Assembly: GCA_016271365.2 (NCBI GenBank)
Contig: CM057451.1
Span: forward strand, 367,185,501-367,249,500
Source: Neoceratodus forsteri
Taxonomy: Eukaryota; Chordata; Ceratodontiformes; Ceratodontidae
Direction of reading: 5' to 3'
DNA length: 64,000 bases
Numbering within the stretch: the stretch's first letter is position 1; each line of letters opens with the position of its first letter. The translations under genes and the position numbers were made by a program. This document shows, piece after piece, positions 10,288-21,852 of the stretch. The notes beneath the pieces are model-generated. The model worked only from the letters and a program-made list of their open reading frames with translations, was not told the origin of the DNA and did no database searches.

Positions 10288-12646
10288 CTACAGGCAGCTT
10301 TGAGGTGCCAAGTGTGAGCCTGCTGGCCCTGATGCTGGTGTTGCTGGGCCAGGCGTGCCGCAGGGGCAGAAGGCCAAAAGACGGCTACGCTGCTGCTGGT
10401 GGCCTTTGTCCTTCTGGGCAGACATGATCGAGGTCAAGGTGACACTGGACTTCCGATCCTCTGCAAGTGACCCTCCACCCCGGGACCAAACAAGTTGGTA
10501 CCCAGGAAGGGAATATCTTCCAGCTTGTGCTGGGTATCCATCGTGAAGGTGGAGATCCGTAGCCAAGCTCTGCGGCGCATGGCCACTGGGCACAAGAGTC
10601 TCCAATGTCGAGAGCAGTTTGGAGCTGTTGCCTTGCCACCGCCCTTCCCTGATCCCGCACCTGCTTGACTGTAGTCTGGAGGTCAGCCGGGAGATGAGGA
10701 ATCACCTCATCCAGGGAGCCCAAAAGGGCGTGGGAAAAGTGTGCCATCAGTACGGCTGAACTGTCCTGATGATGGCCTAAGGAGGACACAGTGTAAACTT
10801 TATGCCTGGAATAGTCCAGTTACTTGGACTCTTTATCCAGTGGCTTGTCCACGTCCTGAGCGTTTCCAGAGTGCCGGAAAACACTGTCGGTCACCAACCC
10901 CTCCGCAGAGGGGTGCTCCGAGAATCCGGACAGTGAGCCGGTGGGAACGGCATACTTTCTGGCCATCCTGGCTGAGGGAGCTGGACACGAAGCCGGCCGC
11001 TGCCATAGCTCCAGGGCCAGGCCGACAATGGCTCCGGCCACAGGAAAGGCCACCGTAGGAGAAGCCCCTCGGTCCAGTACCTCCGTGAGGGGATACTTGG
11101 CCCACTTGGACACAGGTTCGAGCTTCATCCCAGTAGATTCTGAGATGAGCCGAAGTAATCCCATGAACGACCACCGACTGTCCCCCACAGGACTCCACGT
11201 CGAGAGGCCTGGAGAACAGGGAAGAGTCATCGTCAGACTCTGAGGAGTTTGCAAACAGCTGCCAAGGGCCTGAGCCACCCTCCACCTGCCGAGGGCGATC
11301 GGGAGTGAGGGTGACCAACAACCGATGGGGCAACCCATGACCCGACCGAGAATCTTAGGTCGGGGCCCTAGTATTTGGTTGTGGAGGCGGGGGTTCCACC
11401 ACGATGGGTGGTGCAGCTGGTTTTGGCCGAACAACCAGCGCCGGCTTTGGCTCCTCGATGACCACGAGGTGTTGTTTCGGCCACTCAGGTGACAGCCACT
11501 CAATGGCCGGGGAAGGCGACGGAGTTGGCTTGCTCCTGGACAAAAGGAGCTGCTGCCACATAAGATCCTCGTAGCGCAGACGCAATTTGCGTCAGAGCCT
11601 ATCCTCCAAGGAGGACGATGATGAGGATGAGCAACGCTGCCGCTTCCCTCGGTGCCGAGACCGAGACTGCCGATGTCCAGCAGGATCGTGGGACCAACAG
11701 GAGGTCGAGACCGAGACCCTCTGTGTTTTCGAGGGTGGGTCTAGGAGGGGAGGCGAGAAACCGTCCTCCCCGGCTCAGGGACCTGTAACGGGGACTCCAG
11801 CACAGGAGGCACGGCGAGTCCGGTTTCCACCGGGGAACTGGTGAAGATGGGTTGTCGGCTTCTAGTCGACAGCCCGCCTGATGGTCGAGAAAAATCTGGA
11901 CTGCATCGACGGATGTCTCGCCAACTGACCTGACTAGGGACTACTGTGGAAGCCAGCGGCCTGAGCCACAACCTCGACCGAGTTGGAGGTCGACTATCCA
12001 GGAGGGACCTCTCCCACCCCACCGTACGTCAACAGTGGGACTTACCTTTAGAGTCCTTTTCTTGGACCGAGAGGAGTGTCCGAAGGCCCTCTCCTTTAGT
12101 AGAGAGGATTGACAAAGCTCCTTAAAAGAAGCCGAGTAGGAGGAGCCCAAGGAGAGCAGGACAAATGCCGCGACCGAGGAAGCAGAAGATGCGGCCTGGG
12201 TCGCCTCCTCCCCCTTGAGGGCGATCATTTGCTTGAGTTGCTCAGCCGAGCCCACTGCCGCGGACACCGCCCAACGGGCCTCCTTCGACTTAACCCGGAG
12301 GAATACATCTCTCGGGGCGCCCAAGTTGAAGCCTGGCAGCACGGTCTTCGAGAACATTGACCGAAAAGGACTTGCACAATTCGCAGGCCTGCGGATCATG
12401 TTCAAAGCCAAGGCAGTAAACACACATGGAGTGCGGATCGGTCCAAGACATCTTCTGCCCACAAGGGCACCGCTGAAATCCAGGAGTCGATTTGTCCATC
12501 GCAGCCGTGAGGGAAAAGGAAGACCGAAGTCTTTTAAACTTTAAAATGAGTTTCGGATTAACCGACGAGTTAGGATCCAGGCCTAAAACGCAGAGCGCTA
12601 AGGAGGGAACCTGAGCTTCCAAGTGGTAAGGAAGATCTGGCGTCAT
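10288..12646 (-). pseudogene. DIRS-A gag with C-rich zinc-binding motif
   Basis: The first frame (12290-12646) contains a cysteine/histidine array: CPCG, HSMCVYCLG, H and CELC. I see the same arrangement in the gag-like relic at 16968-17310. A probable start is the Met of MDKSTPGFQRCPCG (about 12500). Downstream frames (11941-12462, 10833-11585, 10288-10789) are Ser/Pro-rich and frameshifted. The last holds SSLGHHQDSSAVLMAHFSHA, a gag C-terminal block. It would encode the structural particle protein. Function is by position and by likeness to other DIRS gag. Confidence 0.75.
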
Positions 12647-12776
12647 GAGGCGGAGCCGATAGTTTTACCACCTGGGTGGGTGGGAGGAGCCAGCTTGAAG
12701 ACCTTCCGGCAAGATTTAAAGTGGCAAGGAACCTGCCAGTAAGTGTGGATAGAACAACATCTCCATGTCCCTAGAA
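12632..12776. repeat. DIRS-A right inverted terminal repeat
   Basis: Reverse complement of 744-900, with shared blocks AAGATTTAAAG, GAGGAGCCAGCTTGAAGACC and ACCTGGGTGGGTGGGAGG. The terminal ATGTCCCTAGAA is mirrored at 7180-7200 and at 60752-60790. Confidence 0.85.
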
Positions 12777-13362
12777 TCCCTCTTTACAAGACACTGGTTA
12801 GGCCCCATCTGGAGTACTGCGTGCAGTATTGGAGGCCACACCTTCACAAGGACATTAACCAAATTAAGGCAGTCCAGAGAAGGGCAACCAAAATGGTGCA
12901 GGGACTGCATCAGAAAACATATGAGGACAGATTAACGGAGCTCAATATGTATACCCTAGAGCAAAGGAGGGAGAGAGGTGATATGATCAAAACATTCAAA
13001 CATCTTAAGGGCATTAACAAGGTGAAAGAGTCTAACATGTTTCAATATAAGAAAAATAGCAGGACAAGAGGACACAGCATGAGATTAGAGGGGAGCCGAT
13101 TAAGGGTAATGTGAGGAAGTTCTTTTCACAGAAAGGTGGTGGATGCATGGAGCAGCCTACCTTAGGAAGTGGTGGATATGAATACAGTGCAGGGCTTCAA
13201 ACAGGCATGGGATAGGCATAAGGGAGCAATACAGATGAGTATGAATAGATAAGCCATTGACAGAGCAAAGGCCAATCGCACATTTAAAAGGTAGAAAAAG
13301 AACTGGGCAGACTGGATGGGCCTTGCGGTCCTCATTTGCCGTCAACTTCTATGTTTCTACAG
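12777..13362 (+). mobile_element. CR1 LINE, 3' half of the copy split by DIRS-A
   Basis: It continues the frame left at 743: PLYKTLVRPHLEYCVQYWRPHL, then VQRRATKMVQGLHQKTYEDRL and the RGDMIKTFKHLKGI block of the CR1 RT C-terminus (12743-13114). The 3' tail ends with GTCAACTTCTATGTTTCTA at about 13362. The frame is open over most of this stretch apart from a stop near 13113. Confidence 0.9.
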
Positions 13363-14120
13363 AATGCGAAGGGATGTCTCCAAATTGCCCTTGAACATTC
13401 CTCAAAAGCTCAGAGCCTGGGAGGGATGGCACAGCTGGCATCACTGAAAGTGTCTAAGAGTCCCAGCTGCAAGGACATGGTATTGTGGGTGACAATCATG
13501 CCAAAGTTCAGCGTCTGCAACATTTTCACCATGAATCTCTGGTGCAGGGTGTACTCAAGAGGCCGAGAACATGTGAAGGGAGGATTCCGTGTCCTCAGAG
13601 GAGGACAATGACAGAGAGGAGGCACTGGACAATAAAGTGGGTAGTTCCAGGAGGCCAGGTTGGAACTAACCCTGGTCAGCATATCTGTGTAAGTGGTACA
13701 AGGCACCAGTCACATTTCCATGCTGACTCCAGGTGACTGTCCCCAGAGGGCCCATAATCCCTGGTAGTTCAGACAGAGGAGGTACAGGCGTAAGACAGAA
13801 GTGGAAGCTAGAGGCTCCACAGCCTATACCTTGGCTGTGGAGATGCTCTCAGAAGACCTCAATCAAGGGGATGGCATGGCAAGATCACCGAAACAAGGTT
13901 GAGCTCAGTGCCCAAAGCGGGAGACCCCTCCCCAAGTGAGGAGAGCAGAGCAGTACAGTCCCCCACAGGGCAGCTCCAGTCCTCACTGGTGGCAGGCTCA
14001 GCCTGTGGTTCCAGAGAGAACTCTATTCCCAGGCTGTCCTCCAGCTCCAAGTCAGGGCCACATCTGGCACCAAGCCCAGGGAGACTGGCCTAGTATGGGT
14101 TCCCCTCCGGCTCTGCAGTA
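13363..14120. other. Unassigned sequence, possibly DIRS gag relic
   Basis: No intact gene. Minus-strand frames at 13410-13706 and 13859-14050 are short and broken. Because an L2-like LINE ends at 14121 and a DIRS-type gag zinc finger lies on the same strand beyond it (16903-17310), this could be the rest of that gag, separated by the LINE (inference, weak). Confidence 0.3.
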
Positions 14121-16211
14121 AGTAAGTAAGGCTTTATTTACTGTATATTGTGACGCCTAATCTCGGGTGCCATTACAGATAGAAAGCAGGATCCAGGCAT
14201 CATAAACAGTGCCATTATAATTACCAAAAACATGACATATAAAAAAAATCACATTACGGCTATCATAAAATGCTTTGTTAAAAAGATAGATCTTCAGGCC
14301 TACTTTAAATACCTCCACTGTTGGGGCCTCCATCAAAGATCTTGGAAGCGAATTCCAGAGGGCCAGGCTGGCCACCTCGAAGGAGCGATCCCCGAGGTTT
14401 TCGGCCTGTCCGTGGAATCGCCAGAAGGCCCTCAGTGGAGCAGCAGAGGGAATGTACTGGGATGGCTGGAGTAAGGAGGTCAGACAAGTAACCAGGCCCC
14501 AGGCCATATAGGGCCTTGTAGGTGAGCAAGCCCACCTTGAAGGTAATCCTCCACCTTACAGGCAGCCAGTGCAGATCCCGTAAGACAGAGGTCACATGAC
14601 AGGACTTTGGTAGGCCCGCCAGAAACCTGGCCACCGCGTTCTACACTAGCTGCAGTCAACAGAGGGTCCCTCCATTGACCTCTAAGTACAGAGCATTACA
14701 GTAGTCCAGCCTGGAATCACAAAGGCATGTACTAGTGATGGCAAGTCTTCAGGCAGAATCAGAGGTTTAATTCGGGTGACATTCCTTAGATGATAGAATC
14801 CACTTTTGATGACAGATGACACCTTGGCTTCCAGAGTCAGTCTGTTATCAAGAATGATGCCCACATTTTTCATTCTTGGGGAAGCTATCAACGGGGTGGA
14901 TCTCAGGACCAAACCCATTGCCACTCCGGAGGCCTCCCCACTAGGCTCAATCACCAGCACTTCTGTCTTGTCAGGGTTCAGCCGCAGCCAGTTTGAGGAC
15001 ATTCAGTCCTGAATCCTGGCCACACATTTATTTAGCACTTCAACGGCACGTTCAGCTCCAGGGGCCAATAACATATACAGCTGGGTATCATTTGCATAGC
15101 AGTGGAAACCCAGACTGTATTGTTAAATGAGCTCTCCCAGGGGCAGCATGTACACTACCAACAACATCAGTGAGAGGATCGAGCCTTGAGGCACTCCACA
15201 TGACAGGGGCTTTGAGGAGGAGGAGAAATTCCCCACCATTTCTCTTTGCCTCCGATCAGAGAGATAGGACTCAAACCATTTGATGACTGTTCTAGTGAGT
15301 CCACAACATAACTCTAAGGCGATCCAGCAGCACAATGAGGTCCATGGTGGGAACAAAACTAGGAACAAAAGACCCTGGTGGCTGGTCATTGCAGCTTGAT
15401 GGCTGTTCCTGGCGCTCCGTCTCCAGAGATAACACCCCAAACCAGATCCTAATCGGTGGGTAAGTAGGGGGTTCCCCGCTGCCCTGCCATGGGGGTTACA
15501 GGGGTGAGGGCCTGAAGGAGAAGATGCACTGGGATGGCAGCCGGGCAAGGGGCCAACTAGGACCAGGGGGGAGTAGAAAGAAAACAGCAAAAAAAAAAAA
15601 AGGAAGGGGCCTCACAACCGCCTCCTTCAAGGCACCAGGTAAGCACTCCTCAGAGAGCTAACACCAGACTATCCCAGCGAACACTGGACCAGTGGCCTCA
15701 GACCCTCCCAGTAGGAAACTGGTCGGGCCAGGGTCCAGTTCACAGCATATGGGCCCAACTTTGAAATCACCTCAACAACCTCAGCCACCTCAACCAGCCG
15801 AAACTCCCCCCAGACAATTGGAGTGCCTCTGCTCAGACCAGGTCGACCACTGCTGGACACATTTTGCCCCACTGGGAAGATCGCTGCCCAGATGTAGGAC
15901 ACCCTGTCTGAGAAGAACAGAGTAAACTCTTCGCACAACGCAACTGAAAGTGCTTTTTTCTGCTGTAGACAGACTGGACGTAACAGTCTATCCACAGTAC
16001 AAAACAGCTGAGCTGGTCTTTTCTTCCCGGCAGCAATCTCCCTGGAGAGGAATTCTGCCTTCTTACGGTTGACTGCCCCCTGATAATCATTATAATGATT
16101 TCTCAGGGCCAGTCTGTCCTCCATGGACTGGGTCCTCTCCGCCAGCAACGCTCCAACTTCTGACCCCTGGTTTTCATCTCCTTGGGAGCCCATCAAACCA
16201 TGGGGTCTCAA
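14121..16211 (-). mobile_element. L2-clade LINE fragment
   Basis: On the minus strand, from 16211 down: the pre-RT segment ('ALRNHYNDYQGAVNRKKAEF', LFCTVDRLL, FFSDRVSYIW), a degenerate RT palm (about 15123-15590, KWFESYLSDRRQREMV and GVPQGSILS), then LNPDKTEVLVI and NVGIILDNRLTLEAKVSSVIKSG (14682-15002). The C-terminal VTSVLRDLHWLPVRWRITFKVG follows (14305-14634). The order and motifs are those of L2/CR1-group ORF2. The tail at 14121-14160 mirrors an AATAAAGCCTTACTTACTT end. Several stops and frameshifts; endonuclease not recognised. Confidence 0.85.
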
Positions 16212-16840
16212 GTGAGAAGACCTGGGTCATATACAGACCAGTGGAATGGCATCGAGTGCCTTGGTAACAGCCCCATTACAGACTAGCACCACCTCGCCCA
16301 TGCCAATCACACAGGCAGCACTCATGCCGGAAAAATCTACTACCACTAAAGTCCCTATGGGGACAATCCCCTTAAAGGGCAAAGATGGCACTGCCCTCAC
16401 TGCCAGGACCAGTGCCAGGTTTGATGCCGTCCCCAGGTCTGTCCTCACTTCTGGCCATGAGCAGTTTATGGGAGCTGGCTGGTGCCAAGAATGGCAGCAG
16501 AGTTGGGGACCTAGGGACATACCCGTCAATGGCACCTCCCCCTGTGTGAGACCCAGAACCAACACCAGGATCACTGCCGCGTCTGTCCTCCAGGGCAGTG
16601 TCGACCTCCTCCCCAGCGCCATGAGGGCTACTCGGGACAGAGATCACCACCTCCAACTCAGCAACTCAACACCGTATGGCCACAGTGCCAGACCCTCTCC
16701 TGATACTGTGAACAGTATCAGGAGGGGGCCCGATGTCACAGCAAGCACCACGTTGCTCTCAGACACCGCGCACAGTATCAGGAGATGGGGCAGCTCCAGG
16801 CTACGACACCTGACGTGGCCACCAGTGTAGACCAACCATA
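16212..16840. other. Undetermined stretch upstream of the L2 fragment
   Basis: It could be the 5' part of the L2 copy or older sequence beneath it. Two overlapping minus-strand frames (16227-16622, 16644-16835) show no recognisable domain. It contains the perfect inverted repeat at 16697-16724. Confidence 0.3.
16697..16724. repeat. Perfect 13-bp inverted repeat with 2-base loop
   Basis: CTCCTGATACTGT and ACAGTATCAGGAG are separated by GA. Half of the motif (CAGTATCAGGAG) recurs about 45 bases on, at 16772-16783. Confidence 0.8.
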
Positions 16841-16902
16841 CAGCTTCTGCCTCACCACTGGGGATTTCTGCTGCCCAAGGCAGCCAGACTGGGAGCAGGT
16901 GC

Positions 16903-17310
16903 TCAGCTGGCTACCCAGAAGAAGCCAGCTGTCCCCACCAGACTTACCCCCCAGGGCCTCTGATGCCTCAGCAAGGAAAGGTCAACAGGACCCTGTGTTT
17001 CTTCAATATGTGAGGTACTGAGGAGGGGGCCCAGAGATTGTGCCTTGGCCTCACAGATGCATGGCCTGCCTCTGAAAGTGGGGATCGAGCAACACCCCAC
17101 TTCACCGCGTAGATCTCTAATGTACGGTGGTCCATAGAGCAGCAAGCACTGTACACATCCATACTGTGAGCAGAGCCAAGGCAGGTCCAGTAGCAGTGAT
17201 GTTCCATTGCCATGATAGGTTTCCCACAACGGCAATGATGCACAATGGGGGGCTGGCAGACTTTTTTTAGCCCAGTTTTTGTTTTTTTCAGACTTCGACA
17301 TCACAGAAAA
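16903..17310 (-). pseudogene. DIRS-type gag N-terminal zinc-binding relic
   Basis: The minus-strand frame from 17243 reads HHCRCGKPIMAMEHHCYWTCLG, then H and C residues at the same spacing as the cysteine array in DIRS-A gag (12290-12646). A second frame gives a plausible gag start (MSKSEKNKNWAKKS) just upstream, frameshifted against it. No RT or recombinase of this copy was found nearby. It lies between the L2 fragment and the host exon. Confidence 0.55.
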
Positions 17311-17480
17311 TAAACACAACACACCAGAGAAAGTTTTCCATGGTGATGCAGAAGAAATTCGGTTAACAGCTGGGTATGAATCAATGGCGAAGACTGATTC
17401 TTGGATGATCTCTGCATCACTCCTCAAATGCCATAGAGTAGCATGCCATCTTTTCTGGCTCCAAGCAGAATGACAAATTT

Positions 17481-18228
17481 AAAAATCCTTAAAATTACAA
17501 TCACAAAATTACAGCCAAAAAAATATGTGGCAGAAATGAGAAAAAAAAAATAAACAACGCATCTCCCAATAATGTTTTTTTGGGGCATGATAAAGATGCA
17601 ACAAAATGGAATAGTACATGACAAACCCCCTCTCAGACACACCACCCTTCACTATGTCCATGAGAAAGAATGCCATAATAGTGCTATTACTGAGAAACAT
17701 GACCATTTCTTGCAGTCTGGAGAGATGGCACAATACCAAGTTGTCAGTATTGAAATACTAGCGTAAATGTTTATGACAAAATGCTTTTACTTAAAACAAT
17801 AATTTAAAGCAGTTATAATTTTAGGAAAAAGAGTAAAATCTGATTGGGAGTGGAGTGGCAGATCAGGAATCTCAGTCATACCCAGAGAGCAGCATGCTGA
17901 CTAAGCAGAAGAGGCCAAAAACTCAAGATGGTTTATCACTGTACAGCACAGTATACTGTTTTATTACAATGATAAATTACCATCAGTGGGAAATTTCATT
18001 ACGCTAAGTTATTATGACATTCCTACTGAAGAGACCAGGTCATATCATGGCAGAAGTGGCCCACTAGAGGTGACAACTTCAGTGATGCTTCAGCATTGAA
18101 CTGGGTGTCAAGCACTTAAGAGATATCTGCACTGTGTAAATGCATATGGTATGGGTAAGATACTGTACATTACATTATGGTATGGTCCAACAGGACAGTA
18201 TAGGTATGGTATGGTAAACGTTTCTTAC
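17481..18228. other. Host intron, no gene seen
   Basis: AT-rich unique-looking sequence. It holds a short GTATGGTATGG repeat cluster (about 18145-18218) just downstream of the exon's splice donor. No recognisable transposon or frame. Confidence 0.5.
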
Positions 18229-18330
18229 CATCTGGTGCTTCTGGAAGTACAAAGGCATTGAGCTCCACCTCGTTGTTGGGTAGTGTCACCTCAACACTCT
18301 TCCCTGCAGAAACGACCAGCTCCTTTACAA
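18229..18330 (-). CDS. KIAA0319: Host exon, KIAA0319/KIAA0319L family (PKD-domain membrane protein)
   Basis: A 102-base exon on the minus strand with a good acceptor (pyrimidine-rich tract then CCCCAG) at 18331-18332 and a donor GTAAGA at 18223-18228. Translated in the only open phase it reads VKELVVSAGKSVEVTLP and NNEVELNAFVLPEAPDG. This resembles the start of the first PKD repeat of KIAA0319 and its paralogue KIAA0319L, type I membrane proteins with PKD repeats (KIAA0319 is studied in neuronal migration and dyslexia). Both flanking introns are phase 1, so the exon is symmetric. EVEL and AFV favour KIAA0319, while LNA and VLxExP favour the paralogue, so paralogue assignment is uncertain. No other exon was found; the surrounding transposons are intronic. 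Confidence 0.78.
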
Positions 18331-19080
18331 CTGGGGAACAAAAGAAAGTATGAGATTAATAGGAAGGAAGAAAGAAAGAGGAAAAACCTTTTATTGATAA
18401 AGTACATTCCATGCCGTCCAATGGCCCAGCAGAACCCAGTAACACTTCTGTGCTAGCAACGCAGTTCGGAAGCTGACTCAGGGAGCCAGAACCGAGTGCA
18501 GCTAGTGCTGAGGTAATGATGGTGAACACAGCATGAGCCAGCTGGAGGAAGGGTGCTGTCAGGCTTCACTTATGCAATGACCACTCGTGGCAGGCTGGGG
18601 AGCCTGATTCCCTCATGAGGGGTGGTACAGGCCCACAAATGTGCTACATTGTGCCAAGCTGCCAAAGTGCTGGCCTAACATCAGGATGGTGTGTGGATAA
18701 GAAAAAAACGGGGTGAAATTACCAACCTTGTCCAAATGACATGACCGGCGTGCTCTGACCCCACACCACAGAGCCTACCACCAATTTGTTACTGAACCAT
18801 TTAGCTCAACACTTGGGGAAGACTGCCCTCCCCCAAAGCCATGTTATGGGGGGCAAGCCTTGAGAGAAGGCAGTGGTGCAGCAGTTTAGTGAAGGATGGG
18901 GCTGGGCAGTTGCTAGTCCATGAGGAAGGAGACGTGAGGCTGATGGGGCATGTGTGTGGAGGTCTATATACTCAAAATCCTTGTTGTGCATTGACAAGGG
19001 TTGTTGTGCACAGTTCAAAGGTTACAAAAAGTTGCTGTCCATAGCTATCTCATGTTAAGCCCTCAACCCATCAACACAGG
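18331..19080. other. Host intron, no gene seen
   Basis: The acceptor's polypyrimidine tract lies at 18333-18350. Beyond it is a short AGGAAG-rich run (about 18361-18385) and otherwise unique-looking sequence with no convincing frame. Confidence 0.5.
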
Positions 19081-19880
19081 AGAAATTATTTCATACTTAC
19101 TGTAATTTCATTTTCTGTTAGCTCCAACGTTGTCAATGGGGAGTCAGTACATATGGGTAATGAACACCCCTACCGGGGTAGTGGCACAGCCAAAAGCTGT
19201 CAATCAGCTCAGAACCCTGGGCACATGAACATTCCGACAGAATAGAATCTTCAGTCACCTTTGTTCACGCAGTACCTATACAGCCCTATGTATCCAAGAA
19301 ATCCACAAAATGTCAGCTCAATTAATTCTCTCCTTAGACTAACACCAACAAATATACATGTAAGAGTCTGATGTCATAAGAGTAATAACTTGCTGTCCTA
19401 TCTTACTCTGGAAAGCTAGAAGACAAAGCATTACTGATCAAACCTGCCTCTCTTTAAGGCATCCAACCACTGATCCCTTGACAGGATTGGTGTGCTGCTG
19501 ATAATGCTTATAACATAAAGATGTATAAATGGTAATAACAGTAAGCATGATAAGCACTAATCTGTATCAGGGAGGTATCACTCCATCTCAACATGTTAAC
19601 CTGTGTGCCTATAATCCAGTAAACTGTAAATCTTTTATGTTAGCAGATAAGTCTGGCTAAGATGCCAAACATACTTACAAACCATTCTTGTTGAAATGCA
19701 AAATCCTCAGATACATATCAGACAATGTTCTCCAGAGTAAGCAATGAGCTCCCTAGAGAGGACCCACTGACAACGTTGGAGCTAACAGAAAAGGAAATTA
19801 CAGTAAGCATGAAGGAATTTCTTCTTTCTGTATCACTCAGCGTTATCAATGGGGAGTCCATACATATGGGTACTCAGCAG
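19081..19880. repeat. DIRS-D left terminus and internal complementary region
   Basis: Bases 19081-19150 are mirrored at about 19763-19822 (GCTCCAACGTTGTCA / TGACAACGTTGGAGC). Bases 19823-19880 (CTTTCTGTATCACTCAGCGTT and onward) mirror the right end at about 39400-39452, less exactly. Same design as DIRS-A, -B and -C. Confidence 0.82.
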
Positions 19881-19951
19881 TACCCATTTTCCAACTGGGT
19901 GGGGAAGAATATTGTCCCATACACAACCCATACAGGTGACAAATAAATAAA

Positions 19952-20251
19952 TTATCTGCTAACCACCATCTGCAAAACTCTGCGACCAAAGGGCACATCG
20001 GCGAAACACTGAACATCCAAGCTGCAGTGCTTAGTGAATGAATAAACGAAGGACCACACTGCCATCTTGCACAATTCTAACACAGATGCCTCACCTCTCT
20101 CTGACCAGGAAGCAGCCAGAGCCCTGGTGGAGTGGACTTTGATGAGGGCTGCAGCTTTCTTCTTCTCCGCCACACAGGCCTTGATGATGCAAGCCCTCAC
20201 CTACCTAACCAAGGTGGCCTTGGAGGCCTCTTGACCCTTTTTTGCTGCTCC
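19952..20251 (-). pseudogene. DIRS-D tyrosine recombinase, C-terminal part
   Basis: The 82-codon frame contains HSTRALAAS (HxxR box), ELCKMAVW, and SFTKHCSLDVQ, where the catalytic tyrosine of the KHYSLD motif is cysteine. It continues upstream in the same sense to about 20251, where a LINE tail begins. The rest of the gene resumes at 21660. Confidence 0.82.
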
Positions 20252-21660
20252 AAAAATAATTTATTTATTTATAATTTGGGTAACCGGAAAAGGCACGCTA
20301 AGCCAAGGCTCGTTTCCAGGAGTAACCCGGGGCAGGGGACAGGGACAATAATATAACACCATATACAGGAGGATTTACAAACAAAGGAAATGCCATAAAA
20401 ACAGTATTTACATAGATATGGAAACATTATACTTTGCAGCTAATACATAGTGAGGCTAATACAGCAATAAATGCAATATTTACATTGATGTGGGGACAGT
20501 GCATATAGTGGCAGTACAGCAATCAAGTATAGGCAAGAGGAGCACTTAAAATCAGGAGATTGCTATATGATCAAAGCACAAAGAAGTACAGACAAGTGAG
20601 AAGCGGGATTGATATAGGTCAGTCTAGATTAGCAACCGGGACACTCTGCGCAACGGAGTTGTAGTCTGTTGAGAGTGCAAAGGAGGGGAGCAAAGTAAGG
20701 GGAGGTTGCTGAGGGGTGTATAAGGGCCGTAGGGCAAGTCGGAAGAGGGTGCCTGGGGGAAGGTGAGGGTAGCTAGGGTGGTTGGGAAGGCGAGGCATGA
20801 AGACTCAGGTGTGAGGGGTAGGAGAGCATAAGCGGGGGGGGGAGTAGTATGAAGTGCTTTTTGAGGGACGCTGCAGTCGGCAGAATGCGGACCATGAGAG
20901 GGAGGCTGTTCCAGAGGTCTGGGAGCCTGTAGGCAAAGGATAATTTCCCTGAGAGTAAGTGTGGTTGGGGCAGAGCAAAGGAGCGGTGGTCACGGTTGTG
21001 CAGTGAGTAACCCGAATTGGGGGCAGGGGCTATCAGCGTTAAAAGGTAGGTGGGAAGGGTGCCAAATCAGTACTTGGCAATGAAGGTGGCCCAATGAGCA
21101 AGACAGCAGCTGGCAGGAGAGGGGAGTGATATAGCTCAAGAGAGAGACTAGTGATATGTGTGAAAAAGGAGGTTAGTGGCGAAATGGCAGCAGGCATGGA
21201 ACAGATAATCTAACTTGGCAAGGGATGATTGAGCGGTATACTATATCAGCGTAATCAAAAGGCGGGAGGATGAGCTTGGAGAGGTGTTCCTTTCTGATGG
21301 GGATCAAGAGACTGTCCTTGTGTTTATGCAATAGTCCTAATTTAGGATGGAGCCTGCTATGTATAGCATCAAGGTGGCGGAAGAAATCCAGTTTAGGGTT
21401 CGGCCATACTTTCAAGTATTTACAGGAATCAACTACCTCGATTTTGGAGCCATCTAGGGTGAAGAAGGAGCGGGGGGAGGCAGTTTGGCCAGTTTCTGAG
21501 CAGAGCCAAATGCCATGGCAACTGTTTTCTTGGAGTTACATTTGAGCAAACTGGCTTCAAACCATCACAGCATATTTTCAAAGTCAGCCTGGAGGATGGG
21601 TTCAATATGCGGAAGGGAGGGACCAGATGCAGAGATCACCGTATCATCAGTGTAAGAATG
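20252..21660 (-). mobile_element. Non-LTR retrotransposon (LINE), RT C-terminal half and 3' tail
   Basis: Minus-strand frames at 21173-21415 (FFRHLDAIHSRLHPKLGLLHKH, LILPPFDYADIVY) and 20805-20993 match the C-terminal region of non-LTR reverse transcriptases of the L2/I group. The 3' end is an A/T-rich run at 20252-20275 preceded by the CCCGGGTTACTCCTGGAAAC-type tail also seen at several other places here. It sits inside the DIRS-D recombinase gene. 5' truncated; clade uncertain. Confidence 0.72.
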
Positions 21661-21850
21661 AACAGAGTTTCGGACTTCCTGAACTCTTTTGTCCTTTTAA
21701 GGTACGTCTTGAATGCCCTGTGGCTTCTATCATTTGTTGGCTTAGAACAGAAGAACGGTAGACAATAATTCCTGATTTACATGAAAAGCTGTAGGTATTT
21801 TAGGGACAAAGTACAGAATCGTCCTCAAGCCCAAATTTTCCTTATGAATG
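21660..21850 (-). pseudogene. DIRS-D tyrosine recombinase, middle part
   Basis: Minus-strand translation gives HKENLGLRTILYFVPKIPTAF (compare HRDNVVLRTNRRFLPKVVSDF in DIRS-C) and, in a shifted frame, HRAFKTYLKRTKEFRKSETL (compare the KRALSYYIKHTKAHRND segment of DIRS-C). It is the recombinase segment missing between 20251 and 25716. Bounded by LINE insertions on both sides. Confidence 0.7.
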
Positions 21851-21852
21851 AT

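Larger units (their letters stand above)
744..12776 (-). mobile_element. DIRS-type tyrosine-recombinase retrotransposon (DIRS-A), split by DIRS-B
   Basis: A near full-length DIRS element lies on the minus strand. From high to low coordinates: right inverted terminal repeat, gag, RT/RNase H, tyrosine recombinase, internal complementary region, left terminus. The ends match the second copy at 60473 onward and the junction inside its complementary region, which fixes the borders at about 744 and 12776. The element sits in a CR1 RT gene whose two halves rejoin without duplicated target bases, as expected for recombinase-mediated insertion. DIRS-B (996-7149) was later inserted near its left end. 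Without DIRS-B it would be about 5.9 kb. All frames carry lesions. Confidence 0.9.

Noticed and set aside
16246..16830. 194-codon plus-strand frame
   Set aside because: Thr/Ser/Pro-rich low-complexity translation with no recognised domain, flanked by a minus-strand L2.
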